A stretch of 21,578 bases of DNA, taken from assembly GCA_944363685.1 (NCBI GenBank), contig CALVUV010000008.1, positions 1-21,578 of the forward strand, read 5' to 3'. Numbering within the stretch: the first letter of the stretch is position 1; every line of letters starts with the position of its first letter. This document shows positions 14,645 to 21,578 of the stretch, piece by piece. The notes below the pieces were generated by a model. That model did not search any database. It was given only the letters and a program-made list of their open reading frames with translations, and was not told where the DNA came from. The position numbers were made by a program, and so were the translations under genes. The DNA comes from an uncultured Bacilli bacterium. GTDB lineage: Bacteria > Bacillota_I > Bacilli_A > RF39 > UBA660.

Positions 14645-15772
14645 TTAATCATCTAAAAACATAACATAATACTCATCATAAGTAATATTATTTTCTTTTA
14701 TGTATTTAGCAATTTTTTTACCTACATATCTATAGTGCCAAGCTTCACACTTATATCCTGTAATATCTTCTTTACTTTTAGGATATCTTAAAATAAAACC
14801 ATACTTATAAGCATTATCCATCATCCAAACATACTCATTACTTTCAAGAAAAGTATTAACACTCTTACTAGCAATATCTAAACTCATCGCTGTCTGATGT
14901 TCAGAAAAACCTGGTTTTGCGACATAATTATCAACATAATTCTGTCCATAAAGCTCTAAATATGTATTAGTAATTTCTTCTTGATCTTCATAACTTCTAT
15001 AACCAGAACTAACCATCAACTCAAGTCCTTCTTTACTAGCAGCATCAGCCATATCATAAAATGCTTTCGCTACATTTCTCTCTATTTCTATCTCTCCATC
15101 AGCTTTTACATATTCTTCATCAATAGTAACTAAATCATCAGGAACATATTTACCACTAAGTTGTCTATGCTTATTAACAAGTACATAATCATCAAAATCA
15201 TCTATAACTAATGGATCAACATAATCCTCTTTATCAAAATCCATATTTACATATAAAACAGTAGTCTCTGCATCATCATTATTAAGTTCTTGATATGCCA
15301 CATATCTATCATAATTAGCAAGCTTTGCAAAATCTACACTTAAAAACTCATCTATATTTTTTACTCTATCTCGCTTTGCAAATTCAGTAACTGACTCATC
15401 ATCACCCTTATCAATTATAAGAGAAATCTCATTAACACTATACCCTTTATCTAATAATTTATTTATATTACTAATTAAATGTTCTTGATTATCATATTCA
15501 ATTTTAGCATACTTATCTAAATTATCATCTATATAATCATCACTAATAAATGCCGCATTTAAAGTTTCATTTTCACCTATATCCATAATATAAGAATACT
15601 TAAATTTAAAAATAATACTCTTAGCTGCTTCTTCACTATAACCTAAACTTTTAAGTTCACCAACTCTATTAAAGTAAAAGAATACAACAATTACAATTAT
15701 TAAAATTATTGCACTTACTATTACAAGAGGTTTCTTTGCACTACTTTTTAATTTTAGTTTTTTTCTAGTCAT
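14645..15772 (-). CDS. VanY-type D-alanyl-D-alanine carboxypeptidase (peptidase M15B), membrane-anchored
   Basis: 375 residues. Residues 14-34 form a membrane anchor; the C-terminal third is the zinc peptidase. It trims the last D-alanine of peptidoglycan stem peptides outside the cell. Motifs are MVSSGYRSYEDQ (253-264), GFSEHQTAMSLDI with zinc ligands H292 and D299 (S-x-H-x-T-x-x-x-x-D), and CEAWHYRYVG with catalytic E343 and zinc ligand H346. The usual Gly after T is Ala here. Residues 40-200 are an acidic region in place of the short linker of most members, with pieces such as LLDKGYSVNEISLIIDKGD that may bind wall or partners. It starts at ATG after TGGTGG and is divergent from the patatin gene. 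No terminator is seen between it and the next gene downstream. Confidence 0.93.
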   Translation of the reverse strand: MTRKKLKLKSSAKKPLVIVSAIILIIVIVVFFYFNRVGELKSLGYSEEAAKSIIFKFKYSYIMDIGENETLNAAFISDDYIDDNLDKYAKIEYDNQEHLISNINKLLDKGYSVNEISLIIDKGDDESVTEFAKRDRVKNIDEFLSVDFAKLANYDRYVAYQELNNDDAETTVLYVNMDFDKEDYVDPLVIDDFDDYVLVNKHRQLSGKYVPDDLVTIDEEYVKADGEIEIERNVAKAFYDMADAASKEGLELMVSSGYRSYEDQEEITNTYLELYGQNYVDNYVAKPGFSEHQTAMSLDIASKSVNTFLESNEYVWMMDNAYKYGFILRYPKSKEDITGYKCEAWHYRYVGKKIAKYIKENNITYDEYYVMFLDD

Positions 15773-15803
15773 TTAACCACCACTACTTTCTAACTATATA
15801 AGA

Positions 15804-15812
15804 ATTATACCA
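15804..15812 (-). promoter_or_regulatory. Extended -10 promoter of the VanY-like gene
   Basis: TGG TATAAT on the minus strand (box 15809-15804). No clear -35 is visible. Confidence 0.6.
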
Positions 15813-15827
15813 CATCTTTTAAACTTA

Positions 15828-15836
15828 TGATATAAT
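15828..15836 (+). promoter_or_regulatory. Extended -10 promoter of the patatin-ytqA operon
   Basis: TGA TATAAT (box 15831-15836) on the plus strand, about 26 bases before the TTG start. It lies back to back with the minus-strand promoter at 15804-15812. Confidence 0.65.
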
Positions 15837-15861
15837 ATAGACACAAAAAGGCGGTGATATT

Positions 15862-16995
15862 TTGAAAACAGCGGTTGTTTTATCAGGAGGAGGATCAAAA
15901 GGAAGTTATCAATTAGGAGTTTGGAAAGCCCTACGAGACCTTCATATTAAATATGATATTATAACTGGTACCTCAATTGGTGCTATCAATGGTGTTCTAA
16001 TGTGTGAAAAAGCCTACTTTAAAGCTTGGCGAATATGGAGAAAATTAAATTTAGAATATCTATTTAACAAATTACCAAAATCAAATAAAGACTTTGATGT
16101 TTTAAAACTCTTTGGCGAAAACTTTCTTAAAAATGGTGGTATGGACATTAAAAAGATTGAAACAATTCTTGAAAGTACCATTAATAAAAGAAGATTTTAT
16201 AAAAGTAAAATAGACTTTGGACTAATAACTTATAATTTTACTACAAGAAAACCCTTAATTCTTACAAAAGATAAAATACCTAGTAATAAATTAATTGACT
16301 ATCTAATGGCTTCCGCTACCTGTTTTCCTGCTTTTAAAATGAAAGAAATAGATGGTAATAAATATATAGATGGTGGTTATTATGATAACTTACCAATTGA
16401 CCTAGCCTGTGACTTAGGAGCAGAATTTCTAATAGTAGTTGATTTAGGATCAATAGGAATAAAGAAAAAACCAACTAAAAAAGTAAAACAAATAACTATC
16501 AAACCAAGAAACAACATCTCATTTTTCTTAAATTTTAATGAAGAAGAAGCTAAAACTAATATAAAATTTGGTTATAATGACACAATGAAAGCATTTAAAA
16601 AACTAGATGGTAACAAATTTACTTTTAGAAAAGATTCTTTAACTAAATATTATCAAGAAAACATAGAAAAAATGATAGATAAAAATGAAAAAAGTTTTTT
16701 AACATCTATTGAACAACTTGGTAAAATATTTAAAGTAGACGAAAGCAAGATATACAGTTTAAAAAGTTTCATTAAAATATTAAAGAAAAAAATAGAACTA
16801 GAAGAAGCAATAGATAAAAAAACAACAAAAAAAATAAGAGATTTAACTACTAAGATAAATTCTAAAACTCTAATATTATTCTTCTTAAGTAACTTGGAAA
16901 ATGGTAAAAAACAAACTAAATTAAGTAAAATATTTTCTAAAGAATACAAGCTAGCTAATTATCTATATTTATTAGGAGTAACTTATGGAAAATAG
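15862..16995 (+). CDS. Patatin-like phospholipase family protein
   Basis: 377 residues from TTG 15862, preceded by GGTGAT (15853-15858) at 3 bases. Patatin-like hydrolases cleave acyl esters of lipids with a Ser-Asp dyad. The oxyanion loop is SGGGSKGSYQLG (8-19), the nucleophile S38 is in GTSIGAING, and D170 is in the DGGYYDNLPI motif, so all catalytic parts are intact. It resembles RssA/YlbK-type bacterial members. The C-terminal portion (about 210-377) is very lysine-rich and helical, of unknown role. No signal peptide is seen. It is the first gene of an operon and overlaps ytqA by 11 bases. Confidence 0.93.
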   Translation: MKTAVVLSGGGSKGSYQLGVWKALRDLHIKYDIITGTSIGAINGVLMCEKAYFKAWRIWRKLNLEYLFNKLPKSNKDFDVLKLFGENFLKNGGMDIKKIETILESTINKRRFYKSKIDFGLITYNFTTRKPLILTKDKIPSNKLIDYLMASATCFPAFKMKEIDGNKYIDGGYYDNLPIDLACDLGAEFLIVVDLGSIGIKKKPTKKVKQITIKPRNNISFFLNFNEEEAKTNIKFGYNDTMKAFKKLDGNKFTFRKDSLTKYYQENIEKMIDKNEKSFLTSIEQLGKIFKVDESKIYSLKSFIKILKKKIELEEAIDKKTTKKIRDLTTKINSKTLILFFLSNLENGKKQTKLSKIFSKEYKLANYLYLLGVTYGK

Positions 16996-17929
16996 ATTTA
17001 AATATACAAATGATAATAAAAGATATCATACCCTAACTTATTATTATAAAGAAAAGTTTAATGAAAAAGTATGCAAAGTTAGTCTAAACGCCAACTTTAC
17101 TTGTCCTAACATAGATGGTACTAAAGGCTATGGTGGTTGCATTTATTGTACCAAATTAGGTAGTGGTGAATTTGGTGGTAATCCTAAAGAAAGTCTAATT
17201 AGTCAGTTTGAAAAAGGGAAAAAAATAATGCAAAGAAAATGGCCTAATGCTAAATTCATTGCCTATTTTCAAGCTAATACTAATACATATGCTCCTTTAG
17301 AAAAACTAAAGGAATGTTTTGAACCATTTATAGAAAGAAATGATTGTATAGGCTTATCCATCGCTACAAGAAGTGATTCTATTACAGATGAATGCTTAGA
17401 TTATTTAGAAGATATAAGTAAAAGAACTTATCTTATTATAGAATTAGGACTTCAAACAATTCATGAAAAAACTAGCAAACTAATAAATAGATGTTCTACT
17501 CTAGAAAATTTTGATAATATGGTTAAAAAACTTAAAGAAAGAAATATCAATGTTGTTGTTCATATTATTAATGGTCTTCCCTATGAAACTGAAGAAATGA
17601 TGATAGAAACAGTAAAACATCTAAATGAATTAAATATTGATGGTATAAAAATACATATGCTAGCTATTTTAAAAGATACCCCCTTAGAAAAATACTATTA
17701 TAAAAATAAATTTAAAGTTTTAACAAAAGATGAATATATTAGTATTGTCATAAAACAACTAGAATATTTAAATCCCAAAATAGTAATTCATAGATTAACA
17801 GAAGATCCTATAAAAGAGGATTTAATAGAACCTAAATGGTTAACAAAAAAGATTGACATTTTAAATAATTTAGATAAAATAATGTCAAAAAGAGACATAT
17901 GTCAAGGAGATAAAATAAAGGAGAAATAA
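16985..17929 (+). CDS. ytqA: Radical SAM protein, YtqA/YhcC family
   Basis: 314 residues. The family signature is the unusual cluster-binding pattern CPNIDGTKGYGGCIYC with C40, C52 and C55 (C-x11-C-x2-C instead of the standard C-x3-C-x2-C), as in TIGR01212 proteins. Further features are YFQANTNTYAP (94-104), ATRSDSI, ELGLQTIHEKT and INGLPYET. B. subtilis YtqA is linked to the tRNA wobble-uridine (mnm5U) pathway, as far as I recall, so a tRNA-modifying role is likely but not shown here. The ATG lies inside the patatin gene; the start is coupled. The next gene follows 2 bases after the stop. Confidence 0.93.
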   Translation: MENRFKYTNDNKRYHTLTYYYKEKFNEKVCKVSLNANFTCPNIDGTKGYGGCIYCTKLGSGEFGGNPKESLISQFEKGKKIMQRKWPNAKFIAYFQANTNTYAPLEKLKECFEPFIERNDCIGLSIATRSDSITDECLDYLEDISKRTYLIIELGLQTIHEKTSKLINRCSTLENFDNMVKKLKERNINVVVHIINGLPYETEEMMIETVKHLNELNIDGIKIHMLAILKDTPLEKYYYKNKFKVLTKDEYISIVIKQLEYLNPKIVIHRLTEDPIKEDLIEPKWLTKKIDILNNLDKIMSKRDICQGDKIKEK

Positions 17930-17931
17930 AA

Positions 17932-18777
17932 ATGTTTACAAATTACAATTATAAAAAACTATTAACAATGATTATAGGAAGAATACCTTATGATATTAAT
18001 CATGAAACTTTTAAGAAGTTAAATATAACTATTGATACTATAAATAAAAAGAAAAGCAAAAAATTAAATAATAAAGAAATTGATGATTTAAATAGATTAA
18101 TAAGAAAAATTAATAATAGTGGTATTGATGATAAGTTTAAAGAAACAATATCAAGAAATTTAAAACTATTCTTAATCTATGGTAATATAGATAATATTAA
18201 TCATAACTATATTGAATTAAATCTAACAAATGCAGAAATTACCTCTAAACTAACAATATATATTAGTCCTAAAGGTATAAATATGAACTTAAATAATGAT
18301 GAATATAGTGAAAAAGCTATTTATAACGATTTTCTAACTATTTATAAGACTAAAAAGACAATGAAAGAAGAAGGTACATTCTCTACTCATTATGATATAA
18401 AAAGAGAAAAAGAAGTTCATCTTTTCGAAAATAATAAAGAAGTATCTGCAATGTATACAAAATCAAGCGAAAATTACAGTGAGAATAAAGGTAACAAAAA
18501 GAGAAATTATTCTTTTAGTATAACTGAAAATTTTAAAGATGTAAGTATTTACTATAGAGAAGATGGTTATATAATAAATAATCATAAAGTTGAATATTTA
18601 CAAAAATCATTAGCAAAAAGACATAATATAGAAGAATATAAAATTAGCTTAGACTATAATCGAAATGAAAAGCACCTAAATACAACTGGTTACTATCAAG
18701 ATATTAATCCTGAAGAATATAATGACTATTTTGAAGGGAATATACCTGCTAAACAATTAATTAAGCAAAATTCATAA
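17932..18777 (+). CDS. Conserved-looking protein of unknown function
   Basis: 281 residues, start ATG 17932 after AAGGAG. I do not recognise a family. The N-terminal 100 residues look helical (KFKETISRNLKLFLIYGN); residues 100-240 alternate strands with many charged residues (IELNLTNAEITSKLTIYISPKGINMNL, then THYDIKREKEVHLFENNKEVSAMY, then YSFSITENFKDVSIYYREDGYIINN). The end is acidic and tyrosine-rich. No signal peptide or membrane helix is seen. It is the third gene of the patatin-ytqA operon, 2 bases behind ytqA, and the operon ends with it. Confidence 0.75.
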   Translation: MFTNYNYKKLLTMIIGRIPYDINHETFKKLNITIDTINKKKSKKLNNKEIDDLNRLIRKINNSGIDDKFKETISRNLKLFLIYGNIDNINHNYIELNLTNAEITSKLTIYISPKGINMNLNNDEYSEKAIYNDFLTIYKTKKTMKEEGTFSTHYDIKREKEVHLFENNKEVSAMYTKSSENYSENKGNKKRNYSFSITENFKDVSIYYREDGYIINNHKVEYLQKSLAKRHNIEEYKISLDYNRNEKHLNTTGYYQDINPEEYNDYFEGNIPAKQLIKQNS

Positions 18778-18791
18778 TTATTTGCTTTTTT
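18763..18791 (+). terminator. Intrinsic terminator of the patatin-ytqA operon
   Basis: AAGCAAA (18763-18769) pairs with TTTGCTT (18781-18787), followed by TTTT. The stop codon of the preceding gene (18775-18777) lies in the loop. Confidence 0.85.
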
Positions 18792-18810
18792 CCCTAAAAA
18801 GTAGTATTAT
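18782..18810 (+). promoter_or_regulatory. Candidate promoter of the DHH-lipoprotein operon
   Basis: TTGCTT (18782-18787), a 17-base spacer and TATTAT (18805-18810). The -35 shares bases with the terminator arm. The ribosome site AAAGGTGAT follows at 18818-18826. Confidence 0.45.
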
Positions 18811-18830
18811 AAGCGGCAAAGGTGATATTT

Positions 18831-19892
18831 ATGACTGATAGTGAAAGAAAAATATTAACTGAACAAAGAAATTATAGAGCAGAACTTAATGAATTTAGAA
18901 AGAAATTAAAAGAAAAAATTGAAAACAGTAATCAAGTATTTATTACTACTCACATTAATTCTGATATAGATGCAATTAGTTCTGCTATAGGAATATCTCT
19001 AATAGCTAATAAACTAAAAAAGAAAAGTTATATTATTATGGATGATAAACTAGAAACAATTAATACTGGAGTATTGACAATTATAGATGCTACTTCTAAT
19101 GATTTTGAGAGGATATCTTCACTTATGATTGATGAGATTAAAACTGATAATGACTTATTAATTGTAACTGATACCAATAATATAGAATTAGTTAGTTGTA
19201 AAGAATATATAAACCATTTTAAAAGTATTGCTATTATTGATCATCATGATCAAAATTCAAAGACAATTCCATCTTTAACTAAATTTATAAAACCACAAAC
19301 ATCTAGTACCTGTGAAATAGTAACTACTTTATTAGAAGATTTTAGAATAGATTATGACTCTGATATTGCAACTTACTTACTAGCAGGAATTTATTTAGAT
19401 ACAAAAGGATTAAGAAGTGAAACTACTACTGGTAATACTTTTAGTATTGTTGGTAAGTTAAAAGATAAAAATGCTAACATAAAATTTGCTGAAGAATTGC
19501 AAGATGAAACTTTTGAAACAAAGTTAAAAGTAAATGACTTAATAAGACTAACTAACAATTATAGTTATAGATTTGCCATATGTTGTGGAAAAAACGAAGA
19601 AATATTTAGTCAAGAAATGCTTGCTAAAGCTGCTGATGAATTACAAGGATTTAATAATGATATGAGTTGTGCCATTGGAAGACTTAATGAGAATACAGTT
19701 AGCATTAGTTCAAGAAGTAATGGAAAGATAAATGTTAGAGAAATTATGGAAATATTTGGTGGAGGTGGTAGTCTTTACAGAGGTGCTGCCCAAATAACTG
19801 ATGACACAACAACTGAAGAAGTACAAAAAAAGCTTGTAAAAATATTAAAACCTAATTTTTATATTAGTGAACAGGAGTTAAAAAATGAATAA
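18831..19892 (+). CDS. Stand-alone DHH-DHHA1 phosphodiesterase, GdpP-like
   Basis: 353 residues from ATG 18831; GGTGAT (18821-18826) before it is the ribosome site, so the GTG at 18822 is not the start. The DHH part has THINSDIDAISS with H41, D45, D47; TDTNN with D114; IDHHD with D137-H138-H139; and GIYLDTK with D190: a complete metal site. The DHHA1 part ends in FGGGGSLYRGAAQI (309-322). The order and spacing follow the C-terminal half of GdpP, which degrades the signal c-di-AMP, but the PAS and GGDEF parts and membrane helices are absent, as in DhhP/Pde2. Two GdpP residues differ: GGGGH is GGGGS, and DTH is DTN. The first 30 residues form a basic helix. It overlaps the lipoprotein gene by 8 bases. 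Alternative: NrnA-like oligonuclease. Confidence 0.85.
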   Translation: MTDSERKILTEQRNYRAELNEFRKKLKEKIENSNQVFITTHINSDIDAISSAIGISLIANKLKKKSYIIMDDKLETINTGVLTIIDATSNDFERISSLMIDEIKTDNDLLIVTDTNNIELVSCKEYINHFKSIAIIDHHDQNSKTIPSLTKFIKPQTSSTCEIVTTLLEDFRIDYDSDIATYLLAGIYLDTKGLRSETTTGNTFSIVGKLKDKNANIKFAEELQDETFETKLKVNDLIRLTNNYSYRFAICCGKNEEIFSQEMLAKAADELQGFNNDMSCAIGRLNENTVSISSRSNGKINVREIMEIFGGGGSLYRGAAQITDDTTTEEVQKKLVKILKPNFYISEQELKNE

Positions 19893-20505
19893 TTTAAAAA
19901 TAAGAAAAAGAATAACTAAAATTATTGCCACAGGTCTTACAGTAATATTACTAGCAACAGGATGTTCTAGTAAAGAAAATGATGCTGAACCTGTAACAAA
20001 TGATACAACTACTACTATGGAAGATAATAGTACAAATAATCAAGACGTTGCAAACGAAAATACAACAAATGAACAATTTGATAATTTTGCTAGTCAAAGA
20101 GAAGAAATAGATAGTTTAATTTACACAGAAAATTTCGAATTACTAAATCAAGTATATGGAGATTATCTTGTTGATGCCATAGACTTCATTAGAGGAGAAA
20201 AAACATATCAGGAGACTAAGTTTAGTGATTTAAATCCTGAAGCCCAAAACCAAGTTATTAAAGAACTTATTAATACTACGAATAAAGTTGAAAGTAAATA
20301 TCCAAACATAAAAGAAGACCTAGCAAACATAAAAGGTACTACTGTAGAAGCTTATTATAATGTACTAAAAGAAATTGAAGATCTTATTGGTACAGAAAAT
20401 TATAATAATATTGGAGAATTAATAAATAGTATAATAGAGGGTGGAAAAAACATCGGAAATGAGATGGCAGATACTATCCAAGAATATATAAGAAACCATA
20501 AATAG
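19885..20505 (+). CDS. Putative lipoprotein of unknown function
   Basis: 206 residues. The N-terminus has basic residues, a hydrophobic stretch (ITKIIATGLTVILLATG) and C27 in LLATGC, a lipobox-like site (A at -3 is less common than L). After it comes a Thr/Asn-rich linker (about 30-65) and then a helical domain (70-206; EEIDSLIYTENFELLNQVYGDYLVDAIDFIRGEKTYQETKF) of the kind seen in small secreted binding proteins. I recognise no family. The ATG overlaps the phosphodiesterase stop, so they are coupled, and a terminator follows directly. Confidence 0.8.
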   Translation: MNNLKIRKRITKIIATGLTVILLATGCSSKENDAEPVTNDTTTTMEDNSTNNQDVANENTTNEQFDNFASQREEIDSLIYTENFELLNQVYGDYLVDAIDFIRGEKTYQETKFSDLNPEAQNQVIKELINTTNKVESKYPNIKEDLANIKGTTVEAYYNVLKEIEDLIGTENYNNIGELINSIIEGGKNIGNEMADTIQEYIRNHK

Positions 20506-20534
20506 TGATAAATGTAAAGTAATCACTATTTTTT
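20500..20534 (+). terminator. Intrinsic terminator of the lipoprotein gene
   Basis: AAATAGTGAT (20500-20509) pairs with ATCACTATTT (20522-20531), followed by further T to 20534. The stop codon lies in the first arm. Confidence 0.88.
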
Positions 20535-20535
20535 C

Positions 20536-20564
20536 TTGTAAATAAACTTTACATAGATTATAAT
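20536..20564 (+). promoter_or_regulatory. Promoter of the Ig-repeat protein gene
   Basis: TTGTAA (20536-20541), a 17-base spacer and a perfect TATAAT (20559-20564), 25 bases before ATG 20590. Confidence 0.75.
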
Positions 20565-20589
20565 GATTATAAGAGTAAAGGGTGATTAT

Positions 20590-21324
20590 ATGAATAATCA
20601 AGTTAGAATTATTACAGTAACTTCTCTAGCCTTACTTGGAATACTTTGTATCTCATCAGGAGTAATGTACAATAATTTACAATCAAGTAAAACAAATAAT
20701 AGAGTACTTGTCGTTGTAGAACAAAAGCAAGTAAGTAAAGAAGAAGATATAGATATTAAATTAAAAGATATAACTATAGAAGTAAATACACCTCTAAGTG
20801 TAAAGATAATTGACTATCTAGATAGCGCTGTTTCTGATGAAGTATTAGCCAATCTAAAACTAGACACTAGTAGTGTAAACGTTACTGAACCAGGAACTTA
20901 TAATTATACTGTAAAATATAAAAAGAAAACATATAATGGTATAATAATTGTCAAAGAAAAAGAAGTAGCACCTAATACTTTACAGAGTATTACTTTAAGA
21001 ACTTTAAATATTAAAATAGGAACTGCTTTAAATACAGATTTAACAACTTATATTATAGAACCACTTACTGATGAACAAAAAAATGCTATGATTTTAGACT
21101 TAAGTAGTGTCAATGTAAATAAAGCTGGTACTTATCAATATACTGTAAGATTCAATAATAGCATTTATACTGGAAATATTACAATAACAGAAGATCAACC
21201 AACACTATCAACTAATATTGATAGTAATAACAATAACCAACAACCTCAAACAGGGACAGAACCACCTATAGAAGAACAACCACAACAACCTACTACTGAC
21301 CCTAATCAAAATCAACAAAATTAA
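20590..21324 (+). CDS. Membrane-anchored protein with two tandem Ig-like repeats
   Basis: 244 residues from ATG 20590, 3 bases after GGTGAT; the longer frame from 20563 would start inside the -10 box. Residues about 6-27 form a signal anchor (IITVTSLALLGILCISSGV). Two repeats follow, about 58-122 and 130-198. Both have a strand (LKDITIEVNTPLSV, LRTLNIKIGTALNT), a middle with SSVNV, and GTYNYTVKYKKKTYNGIIIV or GTYQYTVRFNNSIYTGNITI: an Ig-like fold of the kind found in DUF5011-type surface proteins. The tail (200-244) is rich in Gln, Asn, Pro and Thr, disordered, without LPxTG. It likely lies outside the cell as a spacer or binding protein. A stand-alone gene; function not known. Confidence 0.82.
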   Translation: MNNQVRIITVTSLALLGILCISSGVMYNNLQSSKTNNRVLVVVEQKQVSKEEDIDIKLKDITIEVNTPLSVKIIDYLDSAVSDEVLANLKLDTSSVNVTEPGTYNYTVKYKKKTYNGIIIVKEKEVAPNTLQSITLRTLNIKIGTALNTDLTTYIIEPLTDEQKNAMILDLSSVNVNKAGTYQYTVRFNNSIYTGNITITEDQPTLSTNIDSNNNNQQPQTGTEPPIEEQPQQPTTDPNQNQQN

Positions 21325-21349
21325 AACTTCCCCTAAAGGAAGTTTTTTT
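21323..21349. terminator. Bidirectional terminator between the Ig-repeat gene and corA
   Basis: AAAACTTCC (21323-21331) pairs with GGAAGTTTT (21338-21346) and continues to a seven-T run (21343-21349). On the other strand the hairpin is followed by TTTTAATTTTG. It overlaps the stop codons of both converging genes. Confidence 0.88.
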
Positions 21350-21578
21350 ATAACATATTTTTCTTCTTTAATATAAATGCAACTATTAAAGATAATAACA
21401 AAGATAACAATAATAAAAGAATAAAAGCAAAAGGATTATCAGCAAACTTACCAAAAGTAACATTCATTCCCATAAAAGAAGCTACCATTGTAGGAATAGA
21501 GAAAACAATTGTAATACCTGCTAAGAATTTCATAATAGTATTAAGATTATTAGAAATAATAGTAGCAACAGTATCAGT
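21348..21578 (-). CDS. corA: CorA-family magnesium/cobalt transporter, C-terminal end (partial)
   Basis: The minus frame is open to the window end, giving 76 residues that start TDTVATIISNNLNTIMKFLAG. The next part has TM1 (ITIVFSIPTMVASFMGMNV) with the GMN selectivity motif at its end, then the short outside loop, TM2 (PFAFILLLLLSLLLSLIVAFIL) and a lysine tail KKKN. This is the pore end of CorA, which takes up divalent metal as a pentamer in the membrane. The apparent ATG at 21533 is internal; the cytoplasmic N-terminal domain lies outside the window. Confidence 0.94.
   Translation of the reverse strand, partial: TDTVATIISNNLNTIMKFLAGITIVFSIPTMVASFMGMNVTFGKFADNPFAFILLLLLSLLLSLIVAFILKKKNML

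Noticed and set aside
21348..21533. Short membrane protein with its own start at 21533.
   Set aside because: The frame continues with CorA-like sequence to the window edge, so this ATG is internal to a partial corA.

Overview
The window is very AT-rich, densely packed and uses the standard bacterial code: TGA ends truA and one of the ABC ATPase genes, and tryptophan is TGG. Strong purine-rich ribosome binding sites, a Gram-positive T-box leader on tyrS, peptidoglycan genes (murI, a VanY-like carboxypeptidase), a lipoprotein and CorA point to a low-GC Firmicute with a cell wall. I infer an uncultured, reduced-genome gut Bacilli lineage (RF39-like); this is inference from style and gene content only.

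Left end (1-700): the 3' end of rpsD with its terminator, then the start of a collagen-like (Gly-Pro-Thr) gene on the plus strand that runs head-on into a minus-strand HAD nucleotidase gene. Both are truncated at the same point near 352-358, so this is a breakpoint. rpsD lies next to tyrS in Bacillus subtilis too, which argues for a local deletion or repeat collapse rather than a large chimera.

700-5300, minus strand: a promoter and tyrosine T-box (specifier UAC) drive tyrS and, through overlaps and short gaps, a membrane-anchored seven-bladed propeller protein, a histidine-phosphatase-like protein without its catalytic residues, and a GNAT-like protein of unknown function. Linking the last three to tyrosine supply is unusual.

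5300-9900, minus strand: a DinJ/YafQ-type toxin-antitoxin pair whose leader carries 11-bp tandem repeats, then an operon read SDR, ABC ATPase, ABC ATPase, truA, murI. The two ATPases sit where ecfA1-ecfA2-ecfT-truA is usual in Firmicutes, but ecfT is absent and both ATPases have damaged motifs.

9900-15800, minus strand: a GH31 glycosidase, a 350-base gap with three hairpins, a large membrane-anchored surface protein with a duplicated C-terminal domain, and a VanY-type D,D-carboxypeptidase. At about 15.8 kb transcription diverges.

15850-21350, plus strand: patatin-like hydrolase, YtqA-type radical SAM protein and an unknown protein form one operon; a GdpP-type DHH phosphodiesterase and a lipoprotein form a second; a membrane-anchored protein with two Ig-like repeats stands alone. 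The window ends in the 3' part of a convergent corA. Five intrinsic terminators include or overlap the stop codon of their gene, showing strong compaction.
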